From positions 62,001 to 126,000 of the forward strand of contig NZ_JANUGQ010000018.1 of NCBI RefSeq assembly GCF_024756275.1: DNA of 64,000 nt, in the 5' to 3' direction. Positions 7,717-15,252 of this stretch are shown piece after piece (position 1 is the stretch's first letter; every line of letters begins with the position of its first letter). A program made the position numbers and the translations under genes. Origin of the DNA: Streptomyces pyxinae (GTDB lineage Bacteria; Actinomycetota; Actinomycetes; Streptomycetales; Streptomycetaceae). The notes beneath the pieces are model-generated. The model was not told where the DNA came from. It searched no databases and was given only the letters and a program-made list of their open reading frames with translations.

Positions 7717-8931
7717 TTGAGCACCGAAGCGTATGTGTACGACGCGATCCGCACCCCGCGCGGACGCGGCAAGGCCACCGGTGCCCTGCACGGCACCAAG
7801 CCCATCGACCTGGTGGTCGGTCTCATCCACGAGCTGCGGGACCGCTTCCCGGAGCTGGATCCGGCCGCCGTCGACGACATCGTGCTGGGTGTCGTCGGAC
7901 CGGTCGGTGACCAGGGCTCCGACATCGCCCGGATCGCGGCCATCGCCGCCGGTCTGCCGGACACCGTGGCCGGGGTCCAGGAGAACCGCTTCTGTGCCTC
8001 CGGCCTGGAGGCCGTGAACATGGCCGCCGCCAAGGTCCGCTCCGGCTGGGAGGACCTGGTGCTGGCCGGCGGGGTGGAGTCGATGTCCCGGGTGCCCATG
8101 GCCTCGGACGGCGGCGCCTGGTTCGCGGACCCGATGACCAACTACACCACCAACTTCGTCCCGCAGGGCATCGGCGCCGACCTGATCGCCACCCTCGGCG
8201 GCCACACCCGGCGGGACGTGGACGAGTACGCCGCGCTGTCCCAGGAGCGGGCGGCCGCCGCCTGGAAGGAGGGCCGGTTCGCCCGGTCCGTCGTCCCCGT
8301 CCGGGACCGCAACGGACTGGTCGTCCTCGACCGCGACGAGCACCCGCGCCCCGGCACCACCGCCGACTCGCTCGCCGCACTCAAGCCCTCCTTCGCCGGC
8401 ATCGGGGAGGCGGGCGGCTTCGACGCCGTGGCGCTCCAGAAGTACCACTGGGTCGAGCGCATCGACCACGTGCACCACGCGGGCAACTCCTCGGGCATCG
8501 TGGACGGCGCCGCCCTGGTCGCCATCGGCTCCCGTGAGGTGGGCGAGCGGTACGGCCTCACCCCGCGCGCCCGGATCGTCTCGGCCGCCGTCTCCGGCTC
8601 CGAGCCGACCATCATGCTCACCGGCCCGGCGCCCGCCACCCGCAAGGCGCTCGCCCGCGCCGGACTCACCGTCGACGACATCGACCTGGTCGAGATCAAC
8701 GAGGCGTTCGCCGCCGTCGTGCTGCGGTTCGCGGCGGACCTCGGGCTCTCCCTGGACAAGATCAACGTCAATGGCGGGGCCATCGCCCTCGGCCACCCGC
8801 TCGGCGCCACCGGCGCCATGATCCTCGGCACCCTGGTGGACGAGCTGGAGCGCCGGGACCTGCGCCGTGGCCTCGCCACCCTCTGCGTCGGCGGCGGCAT
8901 GGGCATCGCCACGATCGTCGAGCGCGTCTGA
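7717..8931 (+). CDS. Acetyl-CoA C-acyltransferase (thiolase)
   Basis: A 404-residue degradative thiolase that splits 3-ketoacyl-CoA with CoA, the last step of beta-oxidation. Seen are the nucleophile Cys93 in ENRFCASGLEAV, the motif EINEAFAAV, the active-site His in GGAIALGHPLGATGA, and the second Cys in TLCVGGGMGIA near the end. The length is standard. The TTG at 7717 is chosen because GAAAGG lies 8 bases upstream and the protein then begins STEAYVYDAIRTPRGR, the usual thiolase start; no closer ATG or GTG exists. It is third in the racemase-dehydrogenase-thiolase-multifunctional enzyme operon and probably forms a functional complex with the FadB/FadJ-like protein encoded next. Confidence 0.95.
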   Translation: MSTEAYVYDAIRTPRGRGKATGALHGTKPIDLVVGLIHELRDRFPELDPAAVDDIVLGVVGPVGDQGSDIARIAAIAAGLPDTVAGVQENRFCASGLEAVNMAAAKVRSGWEDLVLAGGVESMSRVPMASDGGAWFADPMTNYTTNFVPQGIGADLIATLGGHTRRDVDEYAALSQERAAAAWKEGRFARSVVPVRDRNGLVVLDRDEHPRPGTTADSLAALKPSFAGIGEAGGFDAVALQKYHWVERIDHVHHAGNSSGIVDGAALVAIGSREVGERYGLTPRARIVSAAVSGSEPTIMLTGPAPATRKALARAGLTVDDIDLVEINEAFAAVVLRFAADLGLSLDKINVNGGAIALGHPLGATGAMILGTLVDELERRDLRRGLATLCVGGGMGIATIVERV

Positions 8932-8970
8932 CCCCCGCCCCGTCCCGCCCCCGCCTACGGAGAAGCAGCA

Positions 8971-11142
8971 ATGACCGAGAGCACCACCATCCGCTGGGAC
9001 CAGGACGAGACCGGTGTGGTCACCCTGACCCTGGACGACCCCCACCAGTCCGCCAACACCATGAACCAGGCGTTCAAGGACTCCGTGGCGGCCGTCGCGG
9101 ACCGCGCCGAGGCCGAGCGCGACACCATCCGCGGCATCATCGTGACCTCCGCCAAGAAGACCTTCTTCGCCGGTGGCGACCTCAAGGAGATGATCCGGCT
9201 CCGCCCCGGGGACGCCGGGCTCGCCTTCGAGGCCGGCACCGCCATCAAGCGCGCGCTGCGCCGTATCGAGACCCTGGGCAAGCCGGTGGTCGCCGCCATC
9301 AACGGCGCGGCCCTCGGCGGCGGTTACGAGATCGCCCTCGCCTGCCACCACCGGATCGCGCTGGACGCGCCCGGCTCCCGGATCGGCCTGCCCGAGGTCA
9401 CCCTCGGGCTGCTTCCGGCGGGCGGCGGCGTGACCCGGACCGTACGGCTCATGGGCATCACCGACGCCCTGCTGAAGGTGCTCCTCCAGGGCACCCAGTA
9501 CACCCCCCGCCGGGCCCTGGAGAACGGGCTGGTCCACGAGGTCGCCGCCACACCGGAGGAGATGCTCGCCCGGGCCCGCGCCTTCATCGACGCCCACCCC
9601 GAGTCCCGGCAGCCCTGGGACGTCAAGGGATACAAGATCCCCGGCGGCACCCCGGCCAGCCCCCGGTTCGCCGCCAACCTGCCCGCCTTCCCTGCCAATC
9701 TCCGCAAGCAGCTCGGCGGCGCCCCGTATCCCGCCCCGCGCAACATCCTCGCCGCCGCCGTCGAGGGCTCCCAGGTGGACTTCGAGACCGCCCAGACCAT
9801 CGAGGCCCGCTACTTCGCGGAGCTGGTCACCGGGCAGACCGCGAAGAACATGATCCAGGCGTTCTTCTTCGACCTCCAGGCGGTCAACTCCGGCGCCGGC
9901 CGCCCCCGGGGCGTCGAGTCCCGTCCGGTGCGCCGGGTCGCGGTGCTCGGCGCCGGGATGATGGGCGCGGGCATCGCCTACGCCTGCGCCAAGGCGGGCA
10001 TCGAGGTGGTGCTCAAGGACGTCTCGGCCGAGGCGGCCGCCAGGGGCAAGGGGTACGCCGAGAAGCTGCTCGCCAAGGCGGTGGCCCGGGGCCGTACCAC
10101 CGAGGCCGACCGGGACGCGCTGCTGGCCCGGATCACCCCCACCGCCGACCCGGCCGGCCTCGCCGGCTGCGACGCCGTGATCGAGGCGGTCTTCGAGGAC
10201 CCGGCGCTCAAGCACAAGGTGTTCCAGGAGATCCAGGGGATCGTCGCGCCGGACGCGCTGCTCTGCTCCAACACCTCCACCCTCCCCATCACCCTGCTCG
10301 CCGAGGGGGTCGCCCGCCCGGCCGACTTCATCGGGCTGCACTTCTTCTCACCGGTCGACAAGATGCCGCTGGTGGAGATCATCAAGGGCGAGCGCACCGG
10401 CGACGAGGCGCTGGCCCGCGCCTTCGACCTGGTCCGGCAGATCCGCAAGACCCCGATCGTGGTCAATGACTCGCGCGGCTTCTTCACCTCCCGGGTGATC
10501 GGCCAGTTCATCAACGAGGGCGTCGCCCTGGTGGGCGAGGGCGTGGAGCCGGCCTCCGTCGAGCAGGCGGCGGCCCAGGCGGGCTACCCGGCCAAGGTGC
10601 TCTCGCTGATGGACGAGCTCACCCTCACCCTGCCGCGCAAGATCCGCGACGAGACCCGCCGGGCCGTCGAGGAGGCCGGCGGCAGCTGGCCGGAGCATCC
10701 CGCCGACGCGGTGATCGACCGGATGGTGGACGAGTTCGGCCGCCCCGGCCGCGGCGGGGGCGGGGGCTTCTACGAGTACGCCGAGGACGGCACCCGGCTC
10801 CGCCTCTGGCCGGGGCTGCGCACCCACTTCGCCCGGGAGGGCGCCGAGGTGCCGTTCGAGGACATGAAGGAGCGGATGCTCTTCGCGGAGGCGCTGGACT
10901 CCGTCCGCTGCCTGGAGGAGGGCGTCCTCACCTCGGTGGCCGACGCCAACATCGGCTCGATCATGGGCATCGGCTTCCCGGCCTGGACCGGCGGCGTCCT
11001 CCAGTACATCAACGGCTACGAGGGCGGCCCGGCCGGCTTCACGGCCCGCGCCCACGAGCTGGCCGAGCGGTACGGCGAGCGGTTCCGGCCCCCGGCGCTG
11101 CTGGTGGCCAAGGCCGAGCGCGGGGAGACCTTCCACGACTGA
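8971..11142 (+). CDS. Bifunctional enoyl-CoA hydratase / 3-hydroxyacyl-CoA dehydrogenase (FadB/FadJ-like)
   Basis: A 723-residue fusion enzyme that hydrates trans-2-enoyl-CoA and oxidises the 3-hydroxyacyl-CoA with NAD. Domains: crotonase-type hydratase at about residues 10-250 (VVAAINGAALGGGYEIALAC oxyanion loop, GLPEVTLGLLPAGGG with the catalytic Glu); NAD-binding dehydrogenase from about 320 (VAVLGAGMMGAGIAYA, HFFSPVDKMPLVEII with the catalytic His, NDSRGFFTSRV); C-terminal dehydrogenase repeats from about 505 (FGRPGRGGGGGFYEY). The length equals the family's usual 700-730 aa. The ATG has GGAGAAG upstream (CTACGGAGAAGCAGCA). It is last in the operon and ends just before a bidirectional hairpin shared with merR. 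Confidence 0.95.
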   Translation: MTESTTIRWDQDETGVVTLTLDDPHQSANTMNQAFKDSVAAVADRAEAERDTIRGIIVTSAKKTFFAGGDLKEMIRLRPGDAGLAFEAGTAIKRALRRIETLGKPVVAAINGAALGGGYEIALACHHRIALDAPGSRIGLPEVTLGLLPAGGGVTRTVRLMGITDALLKVLLQGTQYTPRRALENGLVHEVAATPEEMLARARAFIDAHPESRQPWDVKGYKIPGGTPASPRFAANLPAFPANLRKQLGGAPYPAPRNILAAAVEGSQVDFETAQTIEARYFAELVTGQTAKNMIQAFFFDLQAVNSGAGRPRGVESRPVRRVAVLGAGMMGAGIAYACAKAGIEVVLKDVSAEAAARGKGYAEKLLAKAVARGRTTEADRDALLARITPTADPAGLAGCDAVIEAVFEDPALKHKVFQEIQGIVAPDALLCSNTSTLPITLLAEGVARPADFIGLHFFSPVDKMPLVEIIKGERTGDEALARAFDLVRQIRKTPIVVNDSRGFFTSRVIGQFINEGVALVGEGVEPASVEQAAAQAGYPAKVLSLMDELTLTLPRKIRDETRRAVEEAGGSWPEHPADAVIDRMVDEFGRPGRGGGGGFYEYAEDGTRLRLWPGLRTHFAREGAEVPFEDMKERMLFAEALDSVRCLEEGVLTSVADANIGSIMGIGFPAWTGGVLQYINGYEGGPAGFTARAHELAERYGERFRPPALLVAKAERGETFHD

Positions 11143-11190
11143 TCCCCGGACACCGCTGATCCCCGGACACCGCGCCCCGGGGAGGCGGCC

Positions 11191-11220
11191 GGCGTTCCGG
11201 GTCACTCGGCCCGGAACGCC
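11191..11220. terminator. Bidirectional hairpin containing the merR stop codon
   Basis: GGCGTTCCGGG at 11191-11201 pairs perfectly with CCCGGAACGCC at 11210-11220 around an 8-base loop that includes the merR stop codon (11202-11204). It separates the convergent acyl-CoA operon and merR. Just upstream, the 17-base unit CTGATCCCCGGACACCG occurs twice in tandem (11139-11172). Confidence 0.65.
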
Positions 11221-11951
11221 GCCCGCAGCTCCTCCCTCAGCGACCGCTGGAAGGCGGTGACCAGGGCCTGGAGCACCAGCGGCTGCATATGGGCGGAGAG
11301 CGACTTCATCGCCGCCACGTGCTCCGGGTCCGCCTCCCGCTCCCGGTACGGGTTCCACACCTCGTCCCGGAACAGCCGGGTCAGCTCGTGCGCCACCGAG
11401 CGGGTGTGCTCCAGCAGCACCGTCCGCGCGGCCAGGATCGTCTCATGGGCGATCGGCACATCGAGGAGCTGCACCCCCAGCCGCAGCAGCCCCGGATCCA
11501 CCCGGTACGTCTCCGCACGGCCCGCCCCGGCACCCTGGTGGTTCCCCGTGCGGGTCAGCACGTCCATGGCGACCAGCCGGTCCAGGTCCTCGTCGCTGAG
11601 CGGCCGCCCCACCCGCCGCTCCAGCTCGGCCCTGCTCGCGTCCTCGGGGGCGTCCGGGGACCAGGAGGCGACCAGTCCCCGGTGGATCGCGAGGTCCTGG
11701 GCGGTCAGGTCGGGCGGCAGCTGCTCCAGATACCGTTCGATCGCGGAGAGGGTCATCCCCTGGCGCTGCAGCTCCTCGATCAGTGCCAGCCGGAGCAGAT
11801 GCTCGGCCCCGTAGTGCCCCACCCGGCGCGGCCCGATCGCCGGCGGCGGCAGCAGACCCCGGGTGCCGTAGAACCGGATGGTGCGCACGGTGACACCTGC
11901 CCGCGCGGCCAGCTCGTCGACGGTGAGCGTCTCGGTCGCCTCGGTCGCCAT
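11202..11951 (-). CDS. MerR-family transcriptional regulator
   Basis: A 249-residue regulator. Residues 8-75 form a MerR winged helix-turn-helix (TVDELAARAGVTVRTIRFYGTRGLLPPPAIGPRRVGHYGAEHLLRL, read in parts), followed by the linking helix region EELQRQGMTLSAIERYLEQL. The C-terminal 130 residues are helical, have no metal-binding Cys cluster, and end with a helix-rich domain that could bind an effector such as an acyl-CoA. It is convergent with the acyl-CoA oxidation operon. The 13-base element upstream of it matches one upstream of that operon, so it probably controls both the operon and itself. The effector is unknown and its acyl-CoA nature is inferred from context only. Confidence 0.9.
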   Translation of the reverse strand: MATEATETLTVDELAARAGVTVRTIRFYGTRGLLPPPAIGPRRVGHYGAEHLLRLALIEELQRQGMTLSAIERYLEQLPPDLTAQDLAIHRGLVASWSPDAPEDASRAELERRVGRPLSDEDLDRLVAMDVLTRTGNHQGAGAGRAETYRVDPGLLRLGVQLLDVPIAHETILAARTVLLEHTRSVAHELTRLFRDEVWNPYREREADPEHVAAMKSLSAHMQPLVLQALVTAFQRSLREELRAAFRAE

Positions 11952-11998
11952 GCCTGGGCCTCACTTCCGGCAGTCACGGGGGAACCACGGTGGAACAG

Positions 11999-12011
11999 TG
12001 CAACAGTATTG
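11999..12011 (-). promoter_or_regulatory. Putative MerR operator upstream of merR
   Basis: Read on the minus strand the site is CAATACTGTTGCA, about 50 bases before the merR ATG. It shares 11 of 13 bases with the site at 5044-5056. On the plus strand it extends to ACAGTATTGCTGT, which contains an ACAG-5-CTGT inverted repeat as expected for a dimer-binding site. Confidence 0.55.
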
Positions 12012-12057
12012 CTGTCTCACCGGGACTGTGAAAGTGGTGTGATCGTCCGCCGGCGGC

Positions 12058-12086
12058 CGTACCGGCGGGGCGGTCCCGCCGGTACG
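12058..12086 (-). terminator. Perfect 12-bp hairpin after the sphingomyelinase-like gene
   Basis: CGTACCGGCGGG (12058-12069) pairs with CCCGCCGGTACG (12075-12086) around a GCGGT loop. It lies about 60 bases downstream of the stop of the leftward phosphodiesterase gene and would insulate the merR promoter. Confidence 0.6.
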
Positions 12087-12147
12087 ACCACCGGCGCGGG
12101 GTGCGGCCTCACGCGGTTCCGGTGCGGCTCCGCGTGGCCGACCGGCG

Positions 12148-13245
12148 TCAGCGCGCCGACGCCACGACGGGATAGTGGTCCGAGAGATTCGTGTAGGTGA
12201 ACTCCTTGCCCCAGCTCGACACCGTCCAGGGGGCGGATTTCTCCGCGATCACCTCGTTGGTCCACCCGGCCGGACGGGCGTGGCCGGCCCGGTGCAGCAC
12301 ATGGTCCAGGTCCTCCCGGGGGTCGTCCGGGTAGCGCTCGGCGGCGATGGAGTTCCGCTCGGTGTCGAAGGAGTACGGGTGACCCGTGCGGGCGTCCGCG
12401 CCCACCAGCCCGGCGTCCGCGAGCAGCGAGCGGTACTCGGGCCCGTGCCCGTCGACATTGAAGTCGCCCGCCACCACCACCTCCTCGGAGGCCGGGATCC
12501 GCTTGGCGCCCAGGAACGCGTCCAGCTCCTTGAACTGGCTGCTCCGCACCCGAGCCGCCTCGCCCGCCGCACAGCCCGGGTCGGTGGACTGGGCGTGGGT
12601 GCCGACCACATGCCCCCGCGCCCCGCCGACGTTCAGCACGGCGTAGACGAAGCCCTTGTTGGAGTACCAGTCGGCGCCGCAGGCGTCCTTGTAGACGTAC
12701 TGCTCCTTGCGGAGGATCGGCCACTTGCTGAGCAGCGCCACCCCGCCGTCCTCCGGGGTGGTGGCGGAGTAGGCGCCGCCGGTGGCGTCCCAGCCCGATG
12801 GGGAGCGCCCCATCACGGGCGTCTGGTGCGGATAGCGGTCGGCCGAGTTCCGCAGCAGCTGGTCCGAGGTGGAGTTGTCGAACGCCTCCTGGACCACCAC
12901 CACGTCATTGCCCTGGTAGAAGGGCGCGGCGGGGATGGCCGCCGCCCGGTGCTGCTGCCCCCAGTTCGGGTACAGCGTCCGGCTGAAGAGAAACGTGTTG
13001 TACGTGAGGACGCGCAGCGCCGGGGCGGCGGCCCGGTCGGCCGGAGAAGTCGCGGCGGCCGCGGCGGCCGGCGGGACGGCGGCGGCCAGCGCGGTGGCGG
13101 CGGCCACGGCGGCCAGCGCCGCGCGCCCGGCCCGGCGGCCCCGCCGCGCGGGTGCGGCGGACGGTACGGCGGACCGCCCGGCGAACGGCGTGGCGGACCG
13201 GGGAGCGGACACCGGGGCGGCGGAGGGCGGGACGGGGTACGACAA
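12148..13245 (-). CDS. Secreted endonuclease/exonuclease/phosphatase-fold enzyme, sphingomyelinase-like
   Basis: A 365-residue exported phosphodiesterase of the DNase-I-like fold, closest in motif order to bacterial neutral sphingomyelinase. A long Ala-rich export signal (about 65 residues, with AALAAVAAATALAAAVPP as its core) is followed by LRVLTYNTFLF (metal Asn), VVVVQEAFDN (metal Glu), GGVALLSKWPI, THAQSTDPGC, VVAGDFNVDG (catalytic Asp/Asn) and SDHYPVVAS (catalytic His). The TTG at 13245 is picked because GAGGAG stands 5 bases upstream; no ATG suits. Likely substrates are extracellular phospholipids such as sphingomyelin, but an exported nuclease remains possible. It is a single-gene unit, divergent from the ATP-synthase-b-like gene. 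Confidence 0.85.
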   Translation of the reverse strand: MSYPVPPSAAPVSAPRSATPFAGRSAVPSAAPARRGRRAGRAALAAVAAATALAAAVPPAAAAAATSPADRAAAPALRVLTYNTFLFSRTLYPNWGQQHRAAAIPAAPFYQGNDVVVVQEAFDNSTSDQLLRNSADRYPHQTPVMGRSPSGWDATGGAYSATTPEDGGVALLSKWPILRKEQYVYKDACGADWYSNKGFVYAVLNVGGARGHVVGTHAQSTDPGCAAGEAARVRSSQFKELDAFLGAKRIPASEEVVVAGDFNVDGHGPEYRSLLADAGLVGADARTGHPYSFDTERNSIAAERYPDDPREDLDHVLHRAGHARPAGWTNEVIAEKSAPWTVSSWGKEFTYTNLSDHYPVVASAR

Positions 13246-13410
13246 GGGAACTCCTCGGGGGAGTGGGGAGGAAGAAACGGAGGGAGCGCCGCACATCAAA
13301 GCAGCGGCGATTACTTCCGGGTAGCCGTCCGGTGCCGGGAACCTTGCGGAACCGGGGCGACCGTTCCAACTCCGCCGGACGGCCTTCCCCGGGGCGGGCG
13401 GCACCGGGGT

Positions 13411-13440
13411 TTCGGACCGTGGGCGGCCACTCGGTAGGAT
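13411..13440 (+). promoter_or_regulatory. Candidate promoter giving a leaderless mRNA
   Basis: TTCGGA at 13411-13416 and TAGGAT at 13435-13440 are 18 bases apart. The -10-like TAGGAT ends 6 bases before the ATG at 13447, leaving no room for a ribosome binding site. Confidence 0.5.
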
Positions 13441-13446
13441 CCGGGC

Positions 13447-13956
13447 ATGGACGCCACCGTGACCCTCGCCGAGAACTCCAGACTGCTGCCCATGGACCTC
13501 GGGCCGCTCAACCCGACGACCGTCGACATCTTCGTCGGCCTGGTGTTCTTCGGGCTGACCTTCCTCGTCCTGGCCAAGGTGCTGCTGCCGCGCATCAACA
13601 AGGTGCTCACCGAGCGCGAGGACGCCACCGAGGGCGGTTCCGAGCGCGCCGAGGCGCTGCGCGAGGAGGCCGCCGCCGTCCACGCCCAGTACGAGGCCGA
13701 GCTGGCCGCCGCCCGCCACGAGGCCGCCCGGATCCGGGCCAAGGCCCAGGAGGAGGGCGCCGCCGCCATCGCCGCCGCCCGCGAGGAGGGCGTCCGCGAG
13801 CGCGAGCGGATCATCGCGGAGGGCACCGCCGCCATCAAGGCCGAGCGCACCGCAGCCGAGGAGGGACTGAGCGCCAACGTGGACGCCTGGGCCCGCACCC
13901 TCGCCGGCCGCATCCTGGGCGAGCCGGTGGCGAGCGGCGCCCCGGCCCGCGACTGA
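13447..13956 (+). CDS. Orphan F0F1 ATP synthase subunit b-like protein
   Basis: A 169-residue protein with the architecture of ATP synthase subunit b: a short N-terminus, one membrane helix at about 27-47 (VDIFVGLVFFGLTFLVLAKVLLP), then the INKVLTEREDA motif and a long Ala/Glu/Arg coiled coil (residues 55-155). The true subunit b of Streptomyces has the same order of motifs but lies in the atp operon; here no other ATP synthase genes surround it. It could be a second stator stalk or a membrane-anchored coiled-coil scaffold reused for another purpose. It is monocistronic, with its own promoter and a hairpin just downstream (13976-14000). Confidence 0.85.
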   Translation: MDATVTLAENSRLLPMDLGPLNPTTVDIFVGLVFFGLTFLVLAKVLLPRINKVLTEREDATEGGSERAEALREEAAAVHAQYEAELAAARHEAARIRAKAQEEGAAAIAAAREEGVRERERIIAEGTAAIKAERTAAEEGLSANVDAWARTLAGRILGEPVASGAPARD

Positions 13957-13975
13957 CCGTACGGCGCCCACCGCA

Positions 13976-14000
13976 CGCCCCCGCCGGCCCGGCGGGGGCG
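13976..14000 (+). terminator. Hairpin after the ATP-synthase-b-like gene
   Basis: CGCCCCCGCC (13976-13985) pairs with GGCGGGGGCG (13991-14000) around GGCCC, 19 bases after the stop codon. There is no U tract, as is common in this GC-rich lineage. Confidence 0.65.
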
Positions 14001-14246
14001 CACTCATGCCCGGACCGGTGCCCGGCAGGACCGCGCGGGCCGTCCGCGCCGCCGCCCGGTCCGGCCGGCCCCGGGGAGTTCCGTCCCCCGGACCCCTCGT
14101 CCCCTCCGTGCCGTCCTTCCCGTCCTTCTCTTCCACCCCCTCCGGCCCGGACGCCACACCGGAATCGCATACTGGAGGCCCCGGGAAGCCTCCCCGGGGC
14201 CGCCGGTCCCGAGGGGCCGGTGGCAGGGCACGAGCGGACGGGCACC

Positions 14247-15188
14247 ATGAGCACGGCACCCCGGCACGACGCCTCCGCGTCCCGGTACGACGCCTCCGCG
14301 CCTCCGGTGCTCCGGTCCGGCGACGACCCGGCGCGCCGGTCGGACGACCCGGAGCCGCCACCGCCCGGCGGGGTGCTCTGGAGCCTCGCCGGTGATGTGC
14401 GCGGGCTGCTGATGCTGCCCGCCGCCCTCACCCTCCAGGTCGCCCACCCGGCCGTCGGCGCCGGGGTGGACGAGCACTCGGTCTTCCGCACCGACCCCTG
14501 GGGGCGGGGCGAACGCTCGCTGCGCTCGCTCCAGCTCTGGGTGTACGGCGGCGAGGCCGCCGCCGAGGAGGGCCGCCGGCTGCGCCGGCTCCACCGGACC
14601 ATCCGGGGCACCGACACCCGGGGCCGCCGCTACCACGCGCTCACCCCGGCCACCTACGCCTGGGTGCATGCCACCGGATTCCCGGTCTACCGGCACGCCG
14701 CCCGCTATCTCGTCCGGCCGATGACCGGGGCCCAGGAGCGGACCCTCTACGCCGAGTGGCTCCGGGTGGGCCGAGTGCTGGGCCTCCACGACCGGGACAT
14801 GCCGGCCACGATCGAGGAGTTCTGGCCGTACTACCGCCGGATGCTGGCCGAGGAGATCGGGGCCACCGCCGTGGTGCGGGAGCTGATCGCGCCGGTGGTG
14901 CCCGTTCCGCCGCCCGACCGGGGGCCGTGGCCGCTCCGGGCGGTGCTGCGGGTGCTCTGGCCGGTGCTGCTGCCCCCGCTGGTCCGGGCCCGGGCGTTCC
15001 TGACCGCCGGGTTCCTGCCGCCGGACGCCCGGGAGGCCCTCGGCCTTGATTGGAGCGACGCGCAGGAGCGCCGGCTGCGCGCGATCGGCCGGGTGGTGCG
15101 GGCGGTGGTGCCGCTGCTGCCCGAGCGACTGCGCTATCTGCCGCTCGCCCGCCGGGCGCGCCGGGCCCACCGGCTCGCCGCCCGCTGA
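14247..15188 (+). CDS. MpaB-like oxygenase (DUF2236 family)
   Basis: A 313-residue protein of the MpaB/DUF2236 family, which includes latex-clearing-protein-like haem b oxygenases. After a 40-residue polar Pro/Asp-rich start come WSLAGDVRGLLMLPAALTLQVAHPAVGAG, EHSVFRTDPWGRGERSL, and TPATYAWVHATGF, the conserved His-containing block thought to bind haem. DMPATIEEFWPYYRRML and a membrane-like Leu/Pro stretch (LRAVLRVLWPVLLPPLVRA) follow. The substrate is unknown. The ATG at 14247 is the first in frame that leads into the conserved domain; the upstream frame is low-complexity. A 290-base gap separates it from the previous gene, and a CATACT element near 14168 might serve as its -10 box. Confidence 0.83.
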   Translation: MSTAPRHDASASRYDASAPPVLRSGDDPARRSDDPEPPPPGGVLWSLAGDVRGLLMLPAALTLQVAHPAVGAGVDEHSVFRTDPWGRGERSLRSLQLWVYGGEAAAEEGRRLRRLHRTIRGTDTRGRRYHALTPATYAWVHATGFPVYRHAARYLVRPMTGAQERTLYAEWLRVGRVLGLHDRDMPATIEEFWPYYRRMLAEEIGATAVVRELIAPVVPVPPPDRGPWPLRAVLRVLWPVLLPPLVRARAFLTAGFLPPDAREALGLDWSDAQERRLRAIGRVVRAVVPLLPERLRYLPLARRARRAHRLAAR

Positions 15189-15252
15189 CCGCCGTCCCGG
15201 CCCGGAACACGTACGGCGGTGCGGGGACCCGTACGACGGCCCGGACGCGTGC

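Noticed and set aside
7528..10341. Minus-strand open frame of more than 900 codons opposite the thiolase and FadB/FadJ-like genes
   Set aside because: Low-complexity Gly/Asp/Val-rich translation without motifs; the plus strand has complete catalytic signatures.
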